Origin: a virus
Virus record (IMG/VR): IMGVR_UViG_3300030104_003764
Coordinates: 3,294-52,564 of that record
DNA: 49,271 bases
Direction: 5' to 3' (one strand)
Numbering within the stretch: the stretch's first letter is position 1; every line of letters begins with the position of its first letter. The notes under the pieces are model-generated. The model searched no databases, was not told the DNA's origin, and saw only the letters and a list, made by a program, of their open reading frames with translations. Made by a program: the position numbers and the translations under genes. Of this stretch, positions 1-8,742 are shown piece after piece.

Positions 1-27
1 ACCTGAACAAAGAAAATTATGGCTTTC
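1..27. repeat. Inverted repeat, left arm (27 bp)
   Basis: Bases 1-27 are the exact reverse complement of 412-438, and the match stops at base 28. It starts at the window edge, so it could be longer. It may be an inversion site, a rearrangement joint or a fold-back assembly or amplification artefact. Confidence 0.8.
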
Positions 28-351
28 CTCTTTCCATATCTGAACCTGCGAAGGCCAAATTTTATCTGAAAACTCAACTTGCCAATCAGCAAAAAAATCT
101 TCATTTTCTTCTATTGTAATTTCAGGGGGATTATTGTCATCTGCATAAGCATCTTGTAGAATTATTTCAGTCACATGAAAACTAACTTCTCTTAGGCCAT
201 GTTCCCTTACACCAAATGTAAAATCCCATTTGACGACGCAATTGCCATCTTCAGGCCAACCGTTATTTTCTGAATCGTAATTATCAAAAGGAACACTTGT
301 TGTTTCAAAGGAATGACCCTCATTACCCTTTAGAATACGTTCCCAAGTCAT
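1..351 (-). CDS. Partial MxWxxILK-tagged protein
   Basis: The frame is open from an ATG at 351 to the window edge (117 codons), so the C-terminus is missing. It begins MTWERILK, the shared N-terminal tag of this gene block. The body is acidic and rich in aromatic residues and matches no family I recognise. The ATG overlaps the stop of the upstream gene (TAATG), which implies coupled translation. Its last visible 27 bases are an exact inverted copy of 412-438 inside the neighbouring gene, so the sequence close to the window edge may be rearranged or chimeric. Confidence 0.75.
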   Translation of the reverse strand, partial: MTWERILKGNEGHSFETTSVPFDNYDSENNGWPEDGNCVVKWDFTFGVREHGLREVSFHVTEIILQDAYADDNNPPEITIEENEDFFADWQVEFSDKIWPSQVQIWKEESHNFLCSG

Positions 352-662
352 TACTCATCACCTGTTGGATAAATTACACCTAAACGCCTTCCGAATTCTT
401 CATTCCATGTTGAAAGCCATAATTTTCTTTGTTCAGGTGAAGGATTATACAGTTGAAATTTCTTAGGTTTAGTGTGCATGATGTAATCTAAGTGTTCTTC
501 ATCACTAACCCCACCACTCAAACCTTCTTCTTTTCTTGCTTTTGCATTTTGCCATGCCCAAGAACGATAAGTAAGATAATTCGTGAGTTCAGCAGGGGTA
601 GTATCTACTTCAGTTCCATCATCTTTGATGCCCTTAAGTTTCAAAATATCTTCCCAAGTCAT
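351..662 (-). CDS. MxWxxILK-tagged protein, 103 aa
   Basis: The protein starts MTWEDILK, the block tag, followed by KLKG and a mixed-charge body with several Trp and Tyr residues. I recognise no domain. The start ATG overlaps the stop of the 44-aa gene (ATGA), and its own stop overlaps the next ATG (TAATG), so it is a member of a tightly coupled run. The tag suggests it shares a destination or partner with the other tagged proteins; its own function is unknown. Confidence 0.8.
   Translation of the reverse strand: MTWEDILKLKGIKDDGTEVDTTPAELTNYLTYRSWAWQNAKARKEEGLSGGVSDEEHLDYIMHTKPKKFQLYNPSPEQRKLWLSTWNEEFGRRLGVIYPTGDE
412..438. repeat. Inverted repeat, right arm (27 bp)
   Basis: This is the reverse complement of bases 1-27. 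It lies inside the 103-aa gene, where the minus strand encodes PEQRKLWLS. A 27-bp perfect inverted match 384 bases away is not expected by chance. Confidence 0.8.
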
Positions 663-793
663 GCTTCCTCAACCTCCTCGTATTCTGTTCCGCGCTCTTC
701 ATCAATTAACTTGATTTTTGTTTTATCAGGGGATGGAAATTTATGTGGCCTTGCCTTGTAGGGATGTTTCTTTAAAACATCTTCCCAACTCAT
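659..793 (-). CDS. Small MxWxxILK-tagged protein, 44 aa
   Basis: This short gene begins MSWEDVLK and ends with a Glu-rich tail (EYEEVEEA). Both ends overlap the neighbouring genes by four bases (ATGA), the same junction used across this block, and that is the main support for such a short frame. Beyond the tag there is only a Lys/Pro-rich middle. It may be little more than the tag plus a charged tail. Confidence 0.75.
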   Translation of the reverse strand: MSWEDVLKKHPYKARPHKFPSPDKTKIKLIDEERGTEYEEVEEA

Positions 794-1452
794 AGCAAAT
801 TCTCCTTTTTCAAATGTGCCTCATACTCTTCAAGAATTGTAAGTAGACCTTTTGTAACAACTTGTTTTGAACTGACACCACGTTCTCCACCTGAAAAGAA
901 AAATTGCCAAAGTGGTGGTTTTGCAGTATCTCTGTTTTCACTCGCCCAATCTTTAGGAATTGCAGGGAGGGTTTTGTTTCCGAGTTCAGATTGAATCTTG
1001 TTGTAGTGACTATTGTAGTAATGGCCAAACATTTCTTTCTTTTCTTTGGATTTGGCACGACCCTTTGTAGTCTTAACAGTCTTTGCAGAATGAGTAGCCT
1101 TGAGATTTTGTGGGTTACTATCTTCACTAGTTTCCATTCTTTTTAAATATCGAATGGTTTGAAGCACTCTTTTTGCACCGGCCTTGTCAATATCTCCACC
1201 CCTAAGACCAATTTCAAACGCTCTTTGAATTGCAGTTTTTCCCGCAACGGATGATTTTGCACCGGGCGTCCTTCCGTGATTAAATGCCATTGCCAAAAGT
1301 GAAGTGCTATTTTGTGGGCTAATTCCCAAAGCACTACCTGATTTTCCTTCAGCCTCTTGTTTTAATTTACGCATAGGTTCCTGAATCCAATTGTAGGGGT
1401 TAAGGTCTTTCTCGACCTTTTTCTTTTGTTTTAGAATATTGAACCATGTCAT
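790..1452 (-). CDS. MxWxxILK-tagged basic protein with GHY/PPLxQ module, 220 aa
   Basis: It begins MTWFNILKQKKK and is strongly basic in its middle (residues ~115-140). Residues ~140-210 contain GHYYNSHY, then a Trp, then PPLWQ and a final helix. The same order (GHYRDKY, KKGWW, PPLAQ, GL-x-x-I) occurs in the 371-aa protein at 9589-10704, so the two share a domain I cannot name. ATGA overlaps link it to both neighbours. A DNA-associated virion role is possible from charge and context, but it is inferred. Confidence 0.8.
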   Translation of the reverse strand: MTWFNILKQKKKVEKDLNPYNWIQEPMRKLKQEAEGKSGSALGISPQNSTSLLAMAFNHGRTPGAKSSVAGKTAIQRAFEIGLRGGDIDKAGAKRVLQTIRYLKRMETSEDSNPQNLKATHSAKTVKTTKGRAKSKEKKEMFGHYYNSHYNKIQSELGNKTLPAIPKDWASENRDTAKPPLWQFFFSGGERGVSSKQVVTKGLLTILEEYEAHLKKENLL

Positions 1453-1679
1453 GCTGTAAATGCCCCCCTTCTTTTACTACTTGGTTTGTGAGTATAAATA
1501 TCTCCATCTCGATGAATAAAGATTTTACCTTCCTTTTCTAATTTAGATAGTGCTGATTTAATTTCAGATTCTTCTCCAAATTGTTTTAGATTCTTCATAC
1601 CTAAAGCACCTCCTTCCTTTTTGATTTCAGCAAGAATCTTTCCTTCTATATTCATTTTCAATATATCTTCCCAACTCAT
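1449..1679 (-). CDS. MxWxxILK-tagged winged-helix-like protein, 76 aa
   Basis: It starts MSWEDILK. Residues ~20-65 read like a small winged helix: a helix (MKNLKQFG), a second helix (IKSALSKLEKEGK) and a beta wing (IFIHRDGDIYTH). A basic tail (SSKRRG) follows. It probably binds nucleic acid. If the tag sends proteins to the virion or another site, this one would carry a DNA-binding domain there. The fold is judged by eye only. Confidence 0.75.
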   Translation of the reverse strand: MSWEDILKMNIEGKILAEIKKEGGALGMKNLKQFGEESEIKSALSKLEKEGKIFIHRDGDIYTHKPSSKRRGAFTA

Positions 1680-2017
1680 GTTCTCATCCTCTTTGTCTTT
1701 CTTTTACTTGTTTCTTTTCTTGCTAAAGCGACCTTATGTGCTGCATTTAATCGTTTTTTCGTTTCTGGGTCTTTTGCTCTTTTAGCGGCTACTCTTGCTC
1801 TTTGTTCAACTAAGTTAATTATCTGTGATTGTCTTTTATGTGGTTTTGATTTAAATGAGCCGCTTGAAAATGTTTCCCTTACATCGTTTGCTGTTTTGAA
1901 TTTTACCGGAACTGTGTCTTTAGGGTTTTCATCTGTATATAATCTTCTATCTGAATCTTTTGGTTTTTTACCTGTTCCTTTTTTTGGGTCAGCCTTTAAG
2001 ATTTTTCTCCACATCAT
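1676..2017 (-). CDS. Very basic tagged protein, about 113 aa
   Basis: Two ATG codons in a row (2017 and 2014) give MMWRKILK, which matches the block tag; a GTG further up is possible but would put three residues ahead of it. The body is Lys/Arg-rich throughout and ends in a highly basic tail (SKRKTKRMRT), as in DNA-condensing or nucleoid-type proteins. No enzyme motif is visible. It overlaps the next gene by ATGA. Confidence 0.75.
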   Translation of the reverse strand: MMWRKILKADPKKGTGKKPKDSDRRLYTDENPKDTVPVKFKTANDVRETFSSGSFKSKPHKRQSQIINLVEQRARVAAKRAKDPETKKRLNAAHKVALARKETSKRKTKRMRT

Positions 2018-2019
2018 AA

Positions 2020-2304
2020 TCACTTTTGACTAAACTTCTTTCCTGTCTTTACATGTTGAATGCCTTTTTTACGGCCTTTTCTTTTCTTTGAATCTTGATA
2101 CCTTAGAGTTTTTTTATCTGTCCTTTGATAAGTTGCTTTAGGCATATATCTTCCCTTAGTTTTAGATGGTGCTTTTTTTCCTTTTGCTTTTGCTCGGTGT
2201 TGTTCAGCACTTCCCCAATCTTCATCAGTCCAAGTTGTTAAATCCTGCTGTCTTTTGGATTTAGTTTTGAGGATATTAAGCCAATTACTTTTTATAGCCA
2301 CCAC
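2020..2304 (-). CDS. Basic protein with displaced tag (SNWLNILK), 94 aa
   Basis: The reading frame contains NWLNILK, the block tag, but no ATG sits in the usual place: the codon expected to be Met is AGT. The nearest in-frame starts are two GTG codons (2304, 2301) just upstream, giving about five extra residues. The body has WTDEDWG, then GRYMPKA, and a Lys-rich tail, a pattern I recall from basic phage and algal-virus proteins related to DUF5872. It overlaps the 68-aa gene by 20 bases. Confidence 0.7.
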   Translation of the reverse strand: MVAIKSNWLNILKTKSKRQQDLTTWTDEDWGSAEQHRAKAKGKKAPSKTKGRYMPKATYQRTDKKTLRYQDSKKRKGRKKGIQHVKTGKKFSQK

Positions 2305-2491
2305 CTGCCCTTTTATATGCAGCCGCTAACATTTGTGCTTTTCTTGCAGACCATTGGCCTTTAGCCCCACCTTTATTACCGGCTTTAATTCTATTAAATA
2401 TACGCTTTCTTTTAGAAGGTTGAGTATAATTACCCGACGCATTTACAGTAGATTTTTTCTTTTTCTTCTTTAATATTTCTTCCCATGTCAT
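2285..2491 (-). CDS. MxWxxILK-tagged basic protein, DUF5872-like, 68 aa
   Basis: It begins MTWEEILK followed by six lysines. Residues ~30-68 hold KAGNKGGAKGQWSARKAQ and end GGGYKK. I recall this GGxxGQWSARKAQ...GGGY pattern from DUF5872-type proteins of large viruses and phages, whose function is unknown. In such proteins this part can be joined to the WTDEDWG part seen in the next gene, so here the two halves appear split and each carries a tag. Confidence 0.75.
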   Translation of the reverse strand: MTWEEILKKKKKKSTVNASGNYTQPSKRKRIFNRIKAGNKGGAKGQWSARKAQMLAAAYKRAGGGYKK

Positions 2492-3960
2492 TATCTGTCA
2501 CCTCTGCTTTGGTCTTCAACATCATATCGAACATTACTTGAACGAAGCATCTCTTCTTTTATTTTTCCAAAGAAAAGATTTCTTCTCTTTGGGTTCTTAA
2601 GACCATTATCTAAATAAAACTTTATTGCTCTTTTATTATCTTTACCTAAATTAGAAAACTTTACATATTTCTCAGGCTCAACAAAAGGGATGCTATCTTG
2701 TAGAATAGAATTACCCATTCTTATCCAACCCATATCAGCCATATCTTTCTTTTTTCTAATAGTGCTAGACTTAACCAAATCAAACCAACTCCCTGTATTA
2801 GACTTAATCCACTTTTGCACTTGGTCTGCGTATTTGGTATCTTTGAGTTCTTCTTGGATTTCTTTGGGGAGTTCTTCAACTTGCATATCAGTAAATCCTC
2901 TTTTTCTAAATGCACCCATTTCCGCTAATTTTTCATTAGCGACATTAATATACAAAGTTTTACTTCCTTTCTCGGATAGAACCTTTTGAACACATAAACC
3001 AAAAAGACCCTTACCCTTGTAGCCTTCCCTTGTATGAACACCTGCGCCAAGTAAAACACTCTTATACTTTGCTATTCCGCATACTGCTACGGGAGTTTCA
3101 CCATCGAATGCTACAAACATTCTTGCCGGTGCAGTAGCCCAAATAGAATCTTTTGAAAGGTTTGGCCCATATCGCATACTTCTTTTTTGATAGTCAAAAT
3201 ACCCATCATCTTGAAAAGTTTTAACTGCGGCATCCTCGGACATTTCCTTGAAAGTAATATCGCTTTCAGTATAATTCTGTTTCTTGAAAGTGAGCCTTTG
3301 TCCTGTTGGAAAATCAGTAGAATAAAGAGCCTTAGCATCCATTACCATTTTCTTATACTCGTCCGTAACCTTTCCTTCGGGAGTAACGAAACTTGCACCC
3401 GATTCATTCTTTTTAGAAACAGCAATAGAATCTTGTTTGTATTTCTTTGCCAAATCATATATCTTCTTCATCAAGTCTTCGGGAACATTAGTAAGCATAA
3501 AGGAAGGTTCTAATTCCCATTCAGCATTACCAGTAGCACTTGTAATAGTAAATGGTTTTTTCTTATTTCTTTTTAACTCATTATTTAATGTAGTTAAATC
3601 TTTGAGCATGGCATCGCTTAAGCGAGAGAGTTCTTTATTAGAAGTTGGCTTATTGCCTTCCTTTGCAGCAATAAAAACATTACTGTTTTTCTTGCTAAGG
3701 TTTCTTCTAATTTGCTTCTTATCAAAAGCAGGAAGAGTAGTTTGTTTTTTATTTATTTCATTGTCATCTAAATAAACATCTATTGCAGTATCATAATTTT
3801 GCAGATACTTTTGAGCATATTCAAAACCATAACTAAGGCCGTCAAAATAGTCGTCATATTTTTTACCAACTATTTTTTTAATTTTTTCAGAAAGTTCCAA
3901 TCCTTTAGAAACTACCTCCTTTACTTCTTTTTTATTTGCTTTAACTTCATCTATATTCAT
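2491..3960 (-). CDS. GNAT-domain protein, 489 aa
   Basis: Residues ~235-360 look like a GNAT N-acetyltransferase: a beta strand with VAVCGIAKY, then VHTREGYKGKGLFG (307-320), matching the acetyl-CoA pyrophosphate loop (R/Q-x-x-G-x-G/A), then a helix and a GFTDM strand. The N-terminal ~230 residues are charged and helical, and the C-terminal ~120 are unassigned. It lacks the block tag. A ribosome-binding site (AGGTGAT) precedes the ATG. Substrate unknown; acetylation of a protein or nucleic-acid modification are both possible. Confidence 0.75.
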   Translation of the reverse strand: MNIDEVKANKKEVKEVVSKGLELSEKIKKIVGKKYDDYFDGLSYGFEYAQKYLQNYDTAIDVYLDDNEINKKQTTLPAFDKKQIRRNLSKKNSNVFIAAKEGNKPTSNKELSRLSDAMLKDLTTLNNELKRNKKKPFTITSATGNAEWELEPSFMLTNVPEDLMKKIYDLAKKYKQDSIAVSKKNESGASFVTPEGKVTDEYKKMVMDAKALYSTDFPTGQRLTFKKQNYTESDITFKEMSEDAAVKTFQDDGYFDYQKRSMRYGPNLSKDSIWATAPARMFVAFDGETPVAVCGIAKYKSVLLGAGVHTREGYKGKGLFGLCVQKVLSEKGSKTLYINVANEKLAEMGAFRKRGFTDMQVEELPKEIQEELKDTKYADQVQKWIKSNTGSWFDLVKSSTIRKKKDMADMGWIRMGNSILQDSIPFVEPEKYVKFSNLGKDNKRAIKFYLDNGLKNPKRRNLFFGKIKEEMLRSSNVRYDVEDQSRGDR

Positions 3961-3964
3961 AAAA

Positions 3965-6535
3965 TCACCTAAAGTTCGCTTTCAAAACATATACATGCTC
4001 TGCATCAATTCCGTATTCCTTAGCAATACCTTCAAAAGAATCTACTGCCTTAACCACTCCAATAATTTCATTGGCACTCATATCAATATTGAATTGAGTT
4101 TCCATTTTAGTAATCATGTTTTCCATGTCATCATAATTATTTTCATTCTTCATTGAATGAATGACTTCTTTAGACTTAAGTATTCTTAACATATCATGGG
4201 CTTCAAGAAGTTTTCTTTGGACAATACTTTTAGCAACTCTATCTAATAGTCCAAGTAGTTCTTTTGCCTTTTCATTAGAAAATGTTTCTTTATCTCCTTT
4301 TTCTGTTCGATACAATAAATTTTCTCCTCTTGTTCTAATAACATCTACAAGAACTTGCATTGGGTATATATCAAGAGGTTCATCTGCATTTCTTTTATCA
4401 TATAAATCTAATACTGAGGTTTTTCTTTTTGGGAATTTATGTTCCCCATCTCTCTCTATTTTAGTTCTATCTTCTTCGGGTATCAATCTATAAACAGAAC
4501 CTAATATAGAACCAATGTCCGAAACCAAATCTTTACTTACTGAATCGTCATCAAAAACTCCCTTAAGAGTGGTAAGTAAATCAGTTGAGGCTGCGTATAA
4601 TTTAGAGTAATCAGTAATATTATTTGACCCTGCTAATGTTCTCAAATAAGTTGTAATGTCATCAATGTCTTCTTCTTCTAAGAAAGCAGTATCTCTTTCT
4701 AGTAATACTGTATTTATTGCTTTAATTGCTTTGTATTTGCTACCTATTGGTCGAGTAGCAGCAATTAATCTAAGTGTAAAGTCTCCTTCAAATGGCAACC
4801 TTATTCCGGCTCGATATGGAGAGAATTGAGGGGCTAAGAAACAATCAGCAATTAGTTTTGAAATTTTATTAACTGTCACGCTTATTTCTTCATGTAAGTC
4901 CTTTGCTTCTTTCATTGTAGTTTTATCGCTGTCATATCTCTGTGAGCCAGTTGAACCAGCAGCATAATTACTATAACTAAACCAAATGAAAGGAAAACCT
5001 GTTTTTGGGTTTCTCATTCGGTCTTCTGGTTTTCTTGATACTGGCGTTGTTCCTGCACCTGCCATATCTAAACGAACATTACTTGAAAGCGTTGCTTTAT
5101 CTTGTTCTAAAAATTCTTTAAATGCTTTGAGGAATTTTTTTATTACATCATCTGCTTTACTTGCCTCTCCCGCTAAACTTCGATATTCATTTTTTAATGC
5201 AGGGTCGTTAGCCATAAAGATAGGTAAGTATAATTCATCTCCAATATCTTCAACACTTTCTAAACCATCTAAAAAGTATTCAAATAAACCTTTTACATCA
5301 TCTTCTTCAAGATTAGGGTAGTTTGGATTATCTGGAGATAAGTCATCAAAATACTCCTTCAACTCTTCCTTTAAGGTTTGTAGATTAGTATTTACCATAC
5401 CAATTTCTTTGAGTTCTTTTCTAAAGTAAATTAAACCTAATGGGTCTAAAGGTTGGTCTTCGTCTAATATGTCTTTGAACTCTTCGATTTGAACAGGTAG
5501 TGAATCTATTTCTACCTTTTCATCAATGTCACTAGATTGTTCTACATTACCGGATTCTCCAAAATACCTACTGTATTCAATATTTTGATACAAGTCTTTA
5601 TCTTGAACTTCCATAATGCCTCCGATATAATTTAAAAAGTTTTCAAAGGTTTCATAAGCAACGACATCTATATCTTTTACTGCCACTTGGGTTCTATCAA
5701 ACTTTTCGATATAATTTAAATTTTTTATATTTTCTTCATTAGAAATTAATTTATCCAAAGCCAGCATGGTCTTGTCTTTTTCTGGTATCTTTTCAAAATG
5801 GGCCTTCAAGTTATTAAGTTGAACATTTAAATCTTTAAAACTCTCAAGGCTTACTTTCTTCCAATAATCATAGGCTCTTTCTCTATTTTCGAAGTTTTTC
5901 ATGCTTTTAGCATTGAAAACACTACTTACATCGAACCCAATAGACATTTTAGCAGCAATTTCTCCCCTAATTTTACCTTTACTACCTGTCTTATATTCAT
6001 CTTGAATCCTAGCAAATAGCCTACGAATGTTTCTTTTAATGTTTTTATTAGCCTCATTATCAGCAGTAAATTCGGGTTTCTTAAGAATATTTTGCCATTT
6101 AGCCTTTTTATCATCAATATCTATGGCTTTTTTACCTTTTTGGGTAAATCCTCCATTAACTAATTTGATTTCAGATTTATCAAAGTCACCTCTAATAATA
6201 TCGCTTGCATTGAGTTTTCTTCCTTGATATTGCATTCTTGAGAAACCGTTAATAAAACCATTGAGTATGTTTTCGTAAAGACCTGATGGTGTTTGGGGTT
6301 TTCCTCTACCACCCATCTTACTAAAGTAATCTTTTATCTCTTCAAGAATCTTAGCCATAGCCTTTCTTTTGTCACTACTACTTAATTCTTGATATTTAGA
6401 GTTTAACAAAGGAGAATAGTGTTCTATGAGTCTTGGCCTCATTCTTCTAGAAATTGCAGTAATTTCTTGGTATTTATTATAATCCAATACTTCCTCAAAA
6501 TTATCAAAATAGTTAGGTAAATATTCATATTGCAT
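3965..6535 (-). CDS. Large protein of unknown function, 856 aa
   Basis: This is the longest gene in the window. It has no tag, signal peptide or membrane segment. Most of it is helical and charged. A more conserved-looking part near residues 510-640 contains FPFIWFSYSNYAAGS and a long stretch resembling a globular domain. An AAGGTGAG ribosome-binding site precedes the ATG, and the stop codon lies inside the ribosome-binding site of the next gene. Size and position in the presumed late block suggest a structural or internal virion protein, without direct evidence. Confidence 0.7.
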   Translation of the reverse strand: MQYEYLPNYFDNFEEVLDYNKYQEITAISRRMRPRLIEHYSPLLNSKYQELSSSDKRKAMAKILEEIKDYFSKMGGRGKPQTPSGLYENILNGFINGFSRMQYQGRKLNASDIIRGDFDKSEIKLVNGGFTQKGKKAIDIDDKKAKWQNILKKPEFTADNEANKNIKRNIRRLFARIQDEYKTGSKGKIRGEIAAKMSIGFDVSSVFNAKSMKNFENRERAYDYWKKVSLESFKDLNVQLNNLKAHFEKIPEKDKTMLALDKLISNEENIKNLNYIEKFDRTQVAVKDIDVVAYETFENFLNYIGGIMEVQDKDLYQNIEYSRYFGESGNVEQSSDIDEKVEIDSLPVQIEEFKDILDEDQPLDPLGLIYFRKELKEIGMVNTNLQTLKEELKEYFDDLSPDNPNYPNLEEDDVKGLFEYFLDGLESVEDIGDELYLPIFMANDPALKNEYRSLAGEASKADDVIKKFLKAFKEFLEQDKATLSSNVRLDMAGAGTTPVSRKPEDRMRNPKTGFPFIWFSYSNYAAGSTGSQRYDSDKTTMKEAKDLHEEISVTVNKISKLIADCFLAPQFSPYRAGIRLPFEGDFTLRLIAATRPIGSKYKAIKAINTVLLERDTAFLEEEDIDDITTYLRTLAGSNNITDYSKLYAASTDLLTTLKGVFDDDSVSKDLVSDIGSILGSVYRLIPEEDRTKIERDGEHKFPKRKTSVLDLYDKRNADEPLDIYPMQVLVDVIRTRGENLLYRTEKGDKETFSNEKAKELLGLLDRVAKSIVQRKLLEAHDMLRILKSKEVIHSMKNENNYDDMENMITKMETQFNIDMSANEIIGVVKAVDSFEGIAKEYGIDAEHVYVLKANFR

Positions 6536-6537
6536 AA

Positions 6538-8508
6538 TTACTCACCTTCTTTAGTTTCTGTAATAAGTTTTGCGTCTGTTAATAGAGATAATGTTTCTCC
6601 AGAGAATATGCCAGCATAAGATTCTTTATTTTTAACTAAGTTTTTTAAATGCATTCTTAATTCTTTTCTAAACTTAGAGTTAAATCGTTTAAGCCCATTA
6701 ATCAAAGACTGTGCTAAGTCTTCGACCGCTTGATTCAAGGTTGGGTCTTCAAGTGATAAGCCTTCGCCCTTTTCCTCTACAATAGTATCAATTTTTTCAG
6801 CCTTGCTCTCCAATGTAACCTGAACAACTTTATTTACAAGATAATACGACATAATTAAACAATCTACTATATCTACTTGTTTTCCAACCTTGCTGTAAAA
6901 CTTACTTAAGTCTCCAGAATCAATAAGTATTTCAGATAATTTACTTTCTTCTGAAATAGCCTGTTGAATTGCAAAAACCATAGAATTTTCTTTAATTTCT
7001 GCTTTTTCGGCATCTCCCAATGCTTCTAACTCAAACTCTTCCGGATATTCTTGAGTATATTCTTTAAATTTTCGTTCTATTCCTCTAATAACTTCTACTC
7101 CTTCATCAGTAATGGCATGGTAAGTATTACCAACCTTAGAAAGTTTGCTTAACTCTTCTTCTACTAATATTTCGGGATAATCTAAATAAATATTTACCAT
7201 TTCTTGTGAAATTCTACGATTATTTAAGTATTTATCATAATCTTTTTGAAATGCTTCTACTTGACCTTCTTTTGCACTATCATAATCTGGGTTTTTTCTT
7301 TTATATTGAATTTCAAACTGATTTTTGTTCAAAACTGGTATTACTTGAACGCCTTTGGTAGCATATTTAAAAATAGAATCGTTATTTGGAGAGATAAGTA
7401 AGTTTTTAACAAAATTGATTGCACCTACCTTCTTACCTTGTCCTCCAAAATGCACAACATTAGTAATTCTTTGGTTGTTAAGCCGCCTCATGTATAATTC
7501 TCGACTACCTTTGTTTTCTTTTTTACCAGCAAGAGATAAAACATTGAAATATGCTTTTATTTTCGAAGAATTTAAAGAAGTGGTTGCGGAAAGTTTCTTA
7601 GAGAAAACACTTTCAATGCTTTCTAATTCAAGTTTTGCGGAAAATGCTTCCCTTAAGAGTAATAACTCTGGTAAGAAAGGAGATAACCTAAAGGTCAAAA
7701 TGTCTCCTTCATCAACTCCACCTAGTTTTCTTGCCAAATCAACAAATTCACTACTTTCTGTTTTACTTTCTCCACCTATTGCATATTTTGACCTATCACT
7801 ACTCGGAAAAATCTTTCTCCAAACCTCAAAAGTTCCACTTATATTGCCTTTATTATATTTTTTTTCTCCTTTTTCCCAACCTTCTATTGAATCTTTTCCA
7901 GATGGTTCGGCCAACATCAATTCAGCCAAACCAAAAGAGTAAATGGGTTTAGAATTATTTAAAAACTCTTCAATTGTTGGCTCATTCCCTTCGGGCAAGT
8001 TATTAACAAATAGTTTGTAAAGAAGTTTTCTTTTTTCTTTAGGTATATTCACTCTTATATTATCTATTCTACTACCATCTTGTTTATTTTTAACGAGAAT
8101 TTTAAAAAGTTTTTCTAAATTAGGTTTAACTTCCTCTCCGGAAAAAATTTTTTCTAAAAGGCCCTCTTTACTTATTGCAGACCTTCCCGATTGTTCTCTA
8201 AAATGTTCTCTTAACTTAACAAAATTATTAAAAACAGTTTGATTGATAGCATTTCTATTCTTTCTATCCTTTTGAAGTGCGGCTCTCCAATCATCATACA
8301 ATTGCCTATACTTTGACGAATTTTTTAAAGCACCCTTTAAAGAACTAAAATTATTCATATCTTTAAATTCTTGAAGAAATTCGATTACTAGTTTAGAGTT
8401 TCTATCTTTCTTATTTTTTTTATTTTTATTTAATGCTATTTGAGCATCAGTAGAAACATCCGAAAGTAAGACTAATTTAGTCAAGTCAGAAATTGGAGGA
8501 AAACTCAT
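6538..8508 (-). CDS. Large protein of unknown function, 656 aa
   Basis: It is untagged and begins MSFPPISDLTKL. It is predicted mainly helical, rich in Lys, Glu, Leu and Ser, with no recognised catalytic motif and no membrane segment. GAGGTGA precedes the ATG. It sits immediately upstream of the 856-aa gene with two bases between them, so the two are probably made together and may act together. Role unknown. Confidence 0.7.
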   Translation of the reverse strand: MSFPPISDLTKLVLLSDVSTDAQIALNKNKKNKKDRNSKLVIEFLQEFKDMNNFSSLKGALKNSSKYRQLYDDWRAALQKDRKNRNAINQTVFNNFVKLREHFREQSGRSAISKEGLLEKIFSGEEVKPNLEKLFKILVKNKQDGSRIDNIRVNIPKEKRKLLYKLFVNNLPEGNEPTIEEFLNNSKPIYSFGLAELMLAEPSGKDSIEGWEKGEKKYNKGNISGTFEVWRKIFPSSDRSKYAIGGESKTESSEFVDLARKLGGVDEGDILTFRLSPFLPELLLLREAFSAKLELESIESVFSKKLSATTSLNSSKIKAYFNVLSLAGKKENKGSRELYMRRLNNQRITNVVHFGGQGKKVGAINFVKNLLISPNNDSIFKYATKGVQVIPVLNKNQFEIQYKRKNPDYDSAKEGQVEAFQKDYDKYLNNRRISQEMVNIYLDYPEILVEEELSKLSKVGNTYHAITDEGVEVIRGIERKFKEYTQEYPEEFELEALGDAEKAEIKENSMVFAIQQAISEESKLSEILIDSGDLSKFYSKVGKQVDIVDCLIMSYYLVNKVVQVTLESKAEKIDTIVEEKGEGLSLEDPTLNQAVEDLAQSLINGLKRFNSKFRKELRMHLKNLVKNKESYAGIFSGETLSLLTDAKLITETKEGE

Positions 8509-8517
8509 TATGTCACC

Positions 8518-8730
8518 TCAATTTAAATCATTTCTAATTTTTTTAAGTTGGGAATATACCTTACTAAGCCTATCATATTCCTTTCTTTGTTTAGTTCCTT
8601 CAGGCATACCACTAAAAGGATAGCCATTCAATTTAAGCAAAAGAGCACGAATTACTGCATCTAATTTATCGGCGAGTTCTTTTTCACTTATGTATTTATA
8701 GGGGTGTATTTTTTTAATTTCTTCATTCAT
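8518..8730 (-). CDS. Small helical protein, 70 aa
   Basis: An untagged, short, helical, Lys-rich protein (MNEEIKKIHPYKYISEKELADKLDA), probably two helices separated by a Gly/Pro loop (GYPFSGMPEGT). It lies between a tagged zinc-ribbon gene and the large 656-aa gene. It has no recognisable family and could be a chaperone or accessory for its large neighbour. Confidence 0.65.
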   Translation of the reverse strand: MNEEIKKIHPYKYISEKELADKLDAVIRALLLKLNGYPFSGMPEGTKQRKEYDRLSKVYSQLKKIRNDLN

Positions 8731-8742
8731 TGTAATCTCTCC

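Noticed and set aside
7355-7942. A 195-codon plus-strand frame opposite the 656-aa gene.
   Set aside because: It lies wholly antisense to a longer, well-supported minus-strand gene and has no ribosome-binding site; typical shadow frame in AT-rich DNA.
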